Shown: positions 1-5,044 of the stretch, piece after piece
Position numbering within the stretch: position 1 is the first letter of the stretch
Layout of the letters: every line of letters starts with the position of its first letter
DNA from: an uncultured Collinsella sp.
Lineage (GTDB): Bacteria; Actinomycetota; Coriobacteriia; Coriobacteriales; Coriobacteriaceae
Length of the DNA stretch: 5,575 nucleotides
Assembly (NCBI GenBank): GCA_900544725.1
Contig: UQWK01000081.1
Coordinates: forward strand, 1 to 5,575
Reading direction: 5' to 3'
Notes under the pieces: model-generated
Seen by the model: only the letters and a program-made list of their open reading frames with translations
Databases searched by the model: none
Told to the model about the DNA's origin: nothing
Program-made: the position numbers and the translations under genes

Positions 1-53
1 TATTAATTTACGCGAGTTGCCCAAAAGACGCAAGTACTTTTTTCAAAAAAGTT
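1..53 (-). promoter_or_regulatory. Promoter with A/T palindrome upstream element, reading off the left edge
   Basis: On the minus strand a -35 box TTGCGT (28-33) and a -10-like box TAAATT (5-10, 4 of 6 to consensus) are separated by 17 bp. Two bases upstream of the -35 box is a perfect 17-bp A/T palindrome, ACTTTTTTGAAAAAAGT (36-52). The same palindrome, with the same 2-base gap to a TTGC -35 box, precedes the tRNA-Leu promoter near 3500, which supports this being a real promoter module. The A and T runs may act as an UP-like element for the RNA polymerase alpha subunit; that is inference. The transcribed gene lies outside the window, and a tRNA or similar stable RNA would fit. Confidence 0.6.
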
Positions 54-97
54 GTTCGCCACATGCTCTTGGCAGATATACATGCCAAAACGATTTA

Positions 98-844
98 CTA
101 GGCGCACGATTCCAATGTTCCGCTAAACAGCTTTACCATCCGAACGCGCGTACCGGCACCATCAGTACGACGGGCAACCTCCACGTTGTCGACTAACATG
201 CGCATGAGCTTGATCCCACGCCCGCGCTCCTCAGTCGTAACCGGTTCACTCGACCCGTCAATCGAATAGCCCGCCCCACGGTCGACAACCTCAATCACGA
301 CACGATCGCCATAGGCCTGAACCGTCAGGATGCATCCGATACCGCCCGCATGGTCATACGCGTTGCCCAGCGCCTCGCCCGATGCCAACGCGACGTCATA
401 GCGCTCATCCCGCCTCAGGGGAAGCGGTTCGAGCAGCTCGGCAATACGATGACGATAGTATGGAAGGTTCTCGATACCCTGGCGCACCTCGACACTCTTG
501 CTCCAGCGAGGCAATTCCCCCACCGGAATGGCAGGAATCGACTCCCGAGCGAAGCCAGCAACATGGAGGATGTCGACAAGTCGGGCAATCTCCAAAAAGC
601 GGATGACCTCATCGGAGGCGTTAACGAGCGAAAGCAGGCCCTCTCGCCTCATGAGTTCTCTGGCACGTGTAAGCAAAAACGCCAAACCCGTCGAGTCGAT
701 AAAGCCCACGGCCTGGCAATTGATGACAACGCGACGAACGCCCCGGTCGATCAAATTGTCCAACCGTCGGCGCAGCACGGGCACCGAGGCGATGTCGACA
801 TCACCCGGTGGCGTCAAAACCGCTATGTCATTCCACTCATTCAT
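98..844 (-). CDS. STAS-HATPase fusion: anti-anti-sigma domain joined to an anti-sigma kinase domain
   Basis: This is a 248-residue cytosolic protein if it starts at ATG 844. The N-terminal ~95 residues form a STAS domain of the RsbV/SpoIIAA type, with the signature FIDSTGLAF; Ser51 is the expected phosphorylation site. The C-terminal ~120 residues form a GHKL/HATPase_c_2 domain of the RsbW/SpoIIAB type. It shows an N-box EALGNAYDHA (Glu157 and Asn161, the usual catalytic base and Mg ligand), a G1 box DRGAG (Asp188) and a G2-like GRGIKLMRMLVD. In the known partner switch the kinase phosphorylates the STAS serine and also binds a sigma factor; here both parts are in one chain. A TTG at 907 would add 21 residues, but these do not look like STAS sequence and GGGCGGG touches that TTG directly. 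The ATG has GGGGAA 10 bases upstream and fits the usual RsbV start. The gene follows the phosphatase on the same strand, 78 bp after its stop (15 bp if TTG is used), so the two are probably one operon. The fusion is visible in the sequence; its cognate sigma factor is unknown. Confidence 0.9.
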   Translation of the reverse strand: MNEWNDIAVLTPPGDVDIASVPVLRRRLDNLIDRGVRRVVINCQAVGFIDSTGLAFLLTRARELMRREGLLSLVNASDEVIRFLEIARLVDILHVAGFARESIPAIPVGELPRWSKSVEVRQGIENLPYYRHRIAELLEPLPLRRDERYDVALASGEALGNAYDHAGGIGCILTVQAYGDRVVIEVVDRGAGYSIDGSSEPVTTEERGRGIKLMRMLVDNVEVARRTDGAGTRVRMVKLFSGTLESCA

Positions 845-922
845 ACGACCATGGTTCCCCAAAAAAGCCCACTCGATGCATTCGTTTCCCCAACCGTGCG
901 GATTCAACCCGCCCAGCGTCGT

Positions 923-3268
923 CTATGAACGACCCCGTAAAAACTCAAGGGACACCAATGCAATGTCATCGTCCAGCGCCGAATCGGTAAATCGGTCAAG
1001 CTCGCCCAAGACCTTGCCGCAAATGCCCGATACGCCCTCACCCGAGACAGAGAGCAGAAGGTCGCGAAGGCGCTGTTCGCCAAAGAAAGCACCCGAGCGA
1101 TCACGTGCTTCAATCGTTCCGTCGGTATACATAAATAGCATGTCACCAGGAGCGAACGTAAAGGCGCCCGTCTCGTAGACCATGCTCTCAAAGGCACCGA
1201 TCACGCCTGATTGGCACCCAAGGAGCTCCACTTCTCCCCCTCGGGTTTCTCCGCCGCCAAGCGGCTTCGACGACGGTCTGATGACCATAGTGGGAGGATG
1301 TCCCGCAGAGCAATAGGTAGCGCGCCCGGCTTTAAGGTCAATCTTAGCGATAAAGGCCGTCACGAACGTCTCGACCCTCGAAAAGCCCATGAGCATGCTA
1401 TTGAGCGAGCGGGCCATGCGGGCAGGCCCCGCACCCTCCCAGGCATAGGCCGTCAGCGCCGTCTTGACGAGTGCAGACATGGATGCCGCCTCGATGCCCT
1501 TGCCGGACACATCGCCCAGGATCATGACGGCGCAATCGTCGGGAAGACGGATGAGCGTATAGAAGTCACCACCGACCAATGCAGAGTTCGTGGCTGACAG
1601 GTATACCGAATCAGTCGCGATACCCGGAACGTCACCAAGCGAATTTCTCATGCCAATCTGAAGCGTCTGAGCAATATGACGTTCTTCGCGCTTTTGAGAC
1701 TCGCCCTCATAAATCAACTCAAAGTCATGCGCCAAATGCACCATGTAGTCGTATTCGAGGTCATCAATGGGCTCCTGGCTGCCATCGCGGAGCAGCAAAG
1801 CACGCCTCGTCGGCCCCTTGGCGATATCAGCGGGAACAATTGCATCGTTGCTTCGCTTGCCATCCGATTCCGAGTGGTAGCGCCCTGCTTCGATGCCGGA
1901 GTCGACATAAAGTCCCTGACACGGTAGGCCGTGGGCCCTCAACCATGCACCCATAGACGTGGATTCGTCCACACGTGTAAGGCGCACGTGCCTGAGATCG
2001 TCGGCACTCGTCCCGCCCAGCACCGATGTCTCGAACCCATCAGAAGATGTCCCCAGGCGCGCCGCCGGCGTCGTGACGGAAAAGAAGAGTGACTCTGGAT
2101 CGCCCGGCAACGCCACACGGCTACCGCCCTCAAAATCGATAACATAGGCTTCGAGGCCCGCATCGTACTCCACGGGGCAAAAATGGCAATTTAGCACGGC
2201 ACAGATTTCGGACGAGACGGCGTGCGAAGCAGCGACCGGATCATCAAGATAGGTAAAAAGCTCATCGCGCAGCACGTTGAGCGAACGACCAAGTTCTGCC
2301 GTGCGGCGCGAACGCAAGCTCGACGCCATGCCGACCATCTGAATAGACAGGTAATCGCAGATGACCTCGAGCACGTTAAGGTCATAGGCAAGTGGCGCCT
2401 GTGGACGTTTCCAACCGACCTCCAACACACCGAGCACCTGCGTGCCGTAAAACACGGGAAGACAGATCTCGCTGCGATACGGGGGCATATCCTGCACGCG
2501 CAGCAAGTGCTTGGAACGATTGTCCAAATCCATGAACATACCCGAAGCAACCCGGTCGCCCTCAAGGTCCTGCTGAATCGACAGGCGGCAGGCACGCGAC
2601 TCGCGAAGAACATACGTCGGAATGCCAGCGCCATACGGCAAAAACTCGGGCAGGTAGCTATCATGCAACTCCTTGGAAACACCGCGAAGCTTAAAGCCGC
2701 CGCTCTCAGAAAAATAAATCGCAGCTCCAGAGGCATCGAGCGTTCCGACGAGCTGATTCAAAACGATATCGAGCAAGCTGGGGAGCTCATTGGAGCCCAC
2801 GGTACTCATAATGACCGAAAGGGTACCCGAAAGGCGTTTATTCGCCACCCTAAGCTCCGAAAGCGCACGTTTGAGCTGACGATCGTGGGAATACTGCTCT
2901 TCGATACTGTGAAGCGCCACCAGGACACGTGGTGCGCGGCGCCCAAAGATGCGTGGAGGCGTTACGGAGCCCGCACGAACCAAGACGGGAATAAAAGAGC
3001 CGTCACTCAGTTTGAGCATCAGTTCGTTCTCGGAGCCATCAGTTTCAAATGGTAGACGATGTTCCGTCGCACGTTCAAAAGCGGACGAATACAGGACGTC
3101 TTTAACATCTCCACCGATGACGTCGGCGCGTTCCTCGCACATCAAACCAAGTAAGCGATTATTCACATGCAGAATGGTTCCGTCGAGCTCACAAATGATG
3201 ACAGCATCGCTCGTGATCTCGACCAGTTGGGCAACGTCTGCCCACTCGTTGCGCTCAAGCGTTTCCAT
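923..3268 (-). CDS. PAS-GAF sensor protein serine phosphatase (PP2C/SpoIIE, RsbU-like)
   Basis: This 781-residue protein has no membrane segments or signal peptide and should be cytosolic. Domains in order (ATG numbering) are: PAS at about 10-120; a charged helical linker at about 125-155; GAF at about 160-315; an unassigned, possibly degenerate GAF region at about 320-520; and a PP2C-type SpoIIE phosphatase at about 528-777. The phosphatase has the acidic metal-binding positions: Asp568 in VGGDFY, Asp586 in GDVSGKG, Asp716 in YTDG, and the DDD run at 766-768. It also has the family's SAGHPP motif. Relatives dephosphorylate STAS anti-anti-sigma proteins, and the next gene encodes a STAS domain, so that is the likely substrate. 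The PAS and GAF regions should bind a signal, which cannot be named. I chose ATG 3268 because GTGAGG lies 6 bases upstream; a GTG at 3280 would add four residues but has a poor ribosome binding site and is itself part of that GTGAGG. No convincing promoter separates it from the tRNA terminator. Confidence 0.93.
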   Translation of the reverse strand: METLERNEWADVAQLVEITSDAVIICELDGTILHVNNRLLGLMCEERADVIGGDVKDVLYSSAFERATEHRLPFETDGSENELMLKLSDGSFIPVLVRAGSVTPPRIFGRRAPRVLVALHSIEEQYSHDRQLKRALSELRVANKRLSGTLSVIMSTVGSNELPSLLDIVLNQLVGTLDASGAAIYFSESGGFKLRGVSKELHDSYLPEFLPYGAGIPTYVLRESRACRLSIQQDLEGDRVASGMFMDLDNRSKHLLRVQDMPPYRSEICLPVFYGTQVLGVLEVGWKRPQAPLAYDLNVLEVICDYLSIQMVGMASSLRSRRTAELGRSLNVLRDELFTYLDDPVAASHAVSSEICAVLNCHFCPVEYDAGLEAYVIDFEGGSRVALPGDPESLFFSVTTPAARLGTSSDGFETSVLGGTSADDLRHVRLTRVDESTSMGAWLRAHGLPCQGLYVDSGIEAGRYHSESDGKRSNDAIVPADIAKGPTRRALLLRDGSQEPIDDLEYDYMVHLAHDFELIYEGESQKREERHIAQTLQIGMRNSLGDVPGIATDSVYLSATNSALVGGDFYTLIRLPDDCAVMILGDVSGKGIEAASMSALVKTALTAYAWEGAGPARMARSLNSMLMGFSRVETFVTAFIAKIDLKAGRATYCSAGHPPTMVIRPSSKPLGGGETRGGEVELLGCQSGVIGAFESMVYETGAFTFAPGDMLFMYTDGTIEARDRSGAFFGEQRLRDLLLSVSGEGVSGICGKVLGELDRFTDSALDDDIALVSLEFLRGRS

Positions 3269-3274
3269 CGTGGA

Positions 3275-3280
3275 CCTCAC
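3275..3280 (-). promoter_or_regulatory. Ribosome binding site of the phosphatase gene
   Basis: GTGAGG on the minus strand ends 6 bases before ATG 3268. It decides between that ATG and the GTG at 3278-3280, because the alternative GTG is part of the binding site itself. Confidence 0.7.
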
Positions 3281-3294
3281 CGTCTATCGGTAAC

Positions 3295-3316
3295 AAAAAA
3301 GCCTCCGAAGAGGCTT
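3295..3316 (-). terminator. Intrinsic terminator of the tRNA-Leu gene
   Basis: On the minus strand the hairpin AAGCCTC-TTCG-GAGGCTT is followed directly by a U run (the T run shares its first two bases with the stem). The TTCG tetraloop, 7-bp stem and six T residues make a canonical rho-independent terminator, beginning 11 bases after the encoded CCA. Its T run ends only 26 bp before the phosphatase ATG, so it also sits in the leader of that gene if transcription reads through. Confidence 0.9.
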
Positions 3317-3327
3317 CTCAAATGCGA

Positions 3328-3417
3328 TGGTGTCGGAGGCGGGACTTGAACCCGCATGACCAAAAAGCGGTCACTAGCACCTCAAGCTAGCGCGTCTGCC
3401 AATTCCGCCACTCCGAC
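3328..3417 (-). tRNA. tRNA-Leu (anticodon GAG)
   Basis: The 90-base gene includes an encoded CCA (3328-3330). The acceptor stem pairs GTCGGAG (3411-3417) with CTCCGAC (3332-3338), with A as discriminator base as expected for leucine. The anticodon arm has a CTAGC/GCTAG stem and the loop TTGAGGT, giving anticodon GAG at 3381-3383, which reads CUC and CUU. A long variable arm (TGACC pairing with GGTCA) marks it as a class II tRNA, and the T arm has the GCGGG-TTCAAGT-CCCGC pattern. It has its own promoter upstream and an intrinsic terminator downstream, so it looks like a single-tRNA unit. Confidence 0.97.
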
Positions 3418-3474
3418 ATACTATGTTGTTGATTCGCGGTTCGTTTTCTTGGACCCGCGCGTTCAACGAGGAAG

Positions 3475-3523
3475 ATAATAACCTATGATTCGAGAACTGT
3501 GCAAGCACTTTTTTGAAAAAAGT
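3475..3523 (-). promoter_or_regulatory. tRNA-Leu promoter with A/T palindrome upstream element
   Basis: On the minus strand TTGCAC (3499-3504) and TATTAT (3475-3480) form good -35 and -10 boxes with an 18-bp spacer, placing the transcription start near 3468, about 50 bases before the tRNA 5' end. A perfect 17-bp palindrome ACTTTTTTCAAAAAAGT (3507-3523) lies 2 bases upstream of the -35 box. The same arrangement occurs at the left edge of the window, so it is probably a reused strong-promoter module. Confidence 0.75.
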
Positions 3524-3561
3524 TTACGAATTTGTAAATGCGCTGGTAAACGTATACGTCC

Positions 3562-3686
3562 GGCCCCGAATCGGTGTTGCCTCCCGGCGCGTCCTCGGGC
3601 ATGAGCGATATTTTGCCACGCACTTCGTGCTGCAAAATATCGCTCCCCCTGCGGAGTGCGCCGGGAGGCAACACCGATTCGGGGCC
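3562..3686. repeat. 125-bp three-tier palindrome A
   Basis: The outer arms are a perfect 29-bp inverted repeat (3562-3590 with 3658-3686). Inside a 12 by 12 base internal loop are a second perfect 14-bp inverted repeat (3603-3616 with 3632-3645) and then an apical GCAC-TTC-GTGC hairpin (3620-3630). The 8-bp sequence ATACGTCC abuts the left end (3554-3561) and recurs at 3692-3699, five bases beyond the right end, like a target-site duplication. Neither strand has a U tract after it, so it is not a plain terminator. The short open frames across it are by-products of the palindrome. A small non-coding mobile element (MITE or REP-like) is the best guess. Confidence 0.8.
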
Positions 3687-3746
3687 TGCAAATACGTCCT
3701 TCAGGCACAGTTCTCAAATATGTTCTGGGGCTGATGCAAATTTGGT

Positions 3747-3765
3747 GGCTCGGCTTTGCCGAGCC
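3747..3765. repeat. GC-rich stem-loop
   Basis: A perfect 8-bp stem GGCTCGGC/GCCGAGCC encloses a TTT loop. No U run follows on either strand. It could help end or protect the 3' end of the oppF transcript, but it lacks the features of a canonical terminator. Confidence 0.5.
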
Positions 3766-3775
3766 CTTATATGGG

Positions 3776-3801
3776 GAGGCCGGAGCTAAAGCTCCGGCCT
3801 C
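3776..3801. repeat. GC-rich stem-loop, possible terminator of the opp operon
   Basis: A perfect 11-bp stem GAGGCCGGAGC/GCTCCGGCCTC encloses a TAAA loop. It is very stable, but on the minus strand it is followed by CCCATATAAGG rather than a U run. It lies about 215 bp after the oppF stop and 10 bp from the neighbouring stem-loop at 3747-3765. A terminator without a U tail is possible; a transcript-protecting hairpin is equally consistent. Confidence 0.5.
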
Positions 3802-3868
3802 GCTCAATTTCCTATTAGATTAAGTGAGCGATCGAGGAATCGCACTCCCCCTCTGCCGCGTTAACGTA

Positions 3869-4001
3869 GGGCCCGCTCTGGAGTTGCCTTTCAGGACATT
3901 CCGTCAGACCAGGAAGCCCCCTTATCCGCAGCTCCGAAGGAGCAGGATAAGAGGGCTTCCATGGTCGAGGACGTTCTGAAAGGCAACTCCAGAGCGGGCC
4001 C
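3869..4001. repeat. 133-bp three-tier palindrome B after oppF
   Basis: The outer arms form a perfect 26-bp inverted repeat (3869-3894 with 3976-4001). The middle arms pair over 16 bp with one mismatch (3912-3927 with 3945-3960) and extend by GACCA/TGGTC across a 1-base bulge. The apex is GCTCC-GAA-GGAGC (3931-3943). Short additional pairings in the internal loop mean that an RNA copy could fold along most of its length. It begins 14 bp after the oppF stop codon and has no U tract. Its outer arm carries GTTGCCT exactly 14 bases from its end, as does palindrome A. It may serve as the 3' end structure of the opp mRNA. Confidence 0.8.
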
Positions 4002-4015
4002 GGACAGTTCACCGA

Positions 4016-5044
4016 CTACAGGTCGATGTGCGATTCCTTGATCGGGAACGGCTCGGCGAAGTGGCAGGCGCAGCAGTGGCCCGGGGCAACTTCCTTAAAC
4101 TCAGGCAGCTTCTCGGAGCAGATGCCCTGCGCGATCGGGCAGCGCGTGTGGAAACGGCAGCCGGTCGGCGGATCCAGCGGTGACGGCGGATCGCCGGCGA
4201 GGATGATGCGCTTGCGGGTCTTCTGGATATCAGGATCGGGCACCGGCACGGCAGACAGCAGCGACTGCGTGTACGGATGGTGAGGCTCGCTGTAGAGCGT
4301 CTTCCAGTCCGAAACCTCGACCATCTTGCCCAGATACATAACGGCAACGCGATCAGAAATGTGCTGCACGACGGAGAGGTCGTGAGCAATGAAGAGATAA
4401 GCAGTACCGAACTTATCCTGAAGCTCCTTCAGCAGGTTCAAAACCTGGGCCTGAATGGAAACGTCAAGTGCAGAGACAGGCTCGTCGCAGATGATCAGCT
4501 TGGGCTTCAGAGCGAACGCGCGGGCAATGCCGACACGCTGACGCTGACCGCCGGAGAACTCGTGCGGATAGCGGTTGATGTGCTCGGGGTTCAGACCGAC
4601 GACGTCCAGCAGCTCGCGGACACGCTCAATACGCTCCTCCTTGGTGCCCACGCCGTGAATGGTCATGGGCTCGGAGACGATCTCGCCGATGGTCATACGA
4701 GGGTTGAGCGAAGCATAGGGATCCTGGAAGATAAACTGCATCTCGCGACGCATGTCCTTGATCTCATGCTTGCTCATCTCGGCAACATCTTTGCCCTGGA
4801 AGAACACCTTACCGGCGGTCGGCTTGGTCAAGCGCATGATGGTGCGACCCGTCGTGGACTTACCGCAACCAGACTCACCAACCAGACCAAAGGTCTCGCC
4901 AGGATAAATCTCAAAAGAGATGTCATTTACAGCAGAGACGACACGCTTGGAAAAACGCTTGGCGAACATGCCGGACTCAGCGGGGAACTCCTTAGAGAGG
5001 TGCTCGACCTTCAGCAACGGAGTACGCTCGTTGGTATCTGCCAT
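4016..5044 (-). CDS. oppF: Oligopeptide/dipeptide ABC transporter ATP-binding protein, OppF/DppF type
   Basis: This complete 342-residue protein has the family's usual length. It hydrolyses ATP on the cytoplasmic side of a peptide importer, paired with the OppD/DppD-type subunit encoded just upstream. Visible motifs are Walker A GESGCGKS (56-63), Q-loop Gln107 in FQDPYASLNP, the ABC signature FSGGQ (163-167), Walker B LIICDEP (183-189), D-loop SALD, and the switch His221. The C-terminal oligopeptide/dipeptide domain starts around HHPYTQSLLSAVP (255-267) and carries cysteines 296, 302, 309 and 327, a pattern that holds an iron-sulfur cluster in a characterised OppD homologue. The start ATG overlaps the upstream stop (TAATG), and GGGAGG and GAGG lie just before it, so translation is probably coupled. 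OppF and DppF cannot be told apart from sequence alone; the symbol marks the type, and the peptide substrate is not known. Confidence 0.93.
   Translation of the reverse strand: MADTNERTPLLKVEHLSKEFPAESGMFAKRFSKRVVSAVNDISFEIYPGETFGLVGESGCGKSTTGRTIMRLTKPTAGKVFFQGKDVAEMSKHEIKDMRREMQFIFQDPYASLNPRMTIGEIVSEPMTIHGVGTKEERIERVRELLDVVGLNPEHINRYPHEFSGGQRQRVGIARAFALKPKLIICDEPVSALDVSIQAQVLNLLKELQDKFGTAYLFIAHDLSVVQHISDRVAVMYLGKMVEVSDWKTLYSEPHHPYTQSLLSAVPVPDPDIQKTRKRIILAGDPPSPLDPPTGCRFHTRCPIAQGICSEKLPEFKEVAPGHCCACHFAEPFPIKESHIDL

Larger units (their letters stand above)
3524..4015. other. Structured intergenic region without genes
   Basis: I find no credible coding sequence on either strand between the tRNA promoter and the oppF stop. 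The short open frames here run through palindromes and read similarly on both strands. Over half of the stretch is taken up by two long palindromes and two compact stem-loops. A weaker inverted repeat, CGCTCA (3801-3806) with TGAGCG (3825-3830), lies between the stem-loops and palindrome B. Confidence 0.7.

Noticed and set aside
36..52. The A/T palindrome itself as an intrinsic terminator
   Set aside because: It has almost no GC pairs and a one-base centre, so it cannot form a stable terminator hairpin, and its fixed position before a -35 box fits a promoter element better.
69..88. Hairpin TTGGCA/TGCCAA after the STAS-HATPase stop as a terminator
   Set aside because: The stem is only 6 bp with an 8-base loop and no U run follows directly; the nearest T run is about 18 bases away and belongs to the promoter palindrome.
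498..1178. Open frame of 226 codons on the plus strand
   Set aside because: It lies opposite the SpoIIE phosphatase and STAS-HATPase genes, runs across the gap between them, and has a low-complexity Ser/Arg/Pro-rich translation.
2222..3055. Open frame of 277 codons on the plus strand
   Set aside because: It is antisense to the PAS-GAF part of the phosphatase; it has no domain I recognise and no convincing ribosome binding site.
3463..3807. Short open frames on both strands in the intergenic region
   Set aside because: They pass through palindrome A, so similar peptides appear on both strands; they also cover the tRNA promoter. The structure explains them better than coding does.
3562..4001. 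CRISPR array
   Set aside because: The repeats are inverted and nested rather than regularly spaced direct repeats, and there are no spacers or cas genes.
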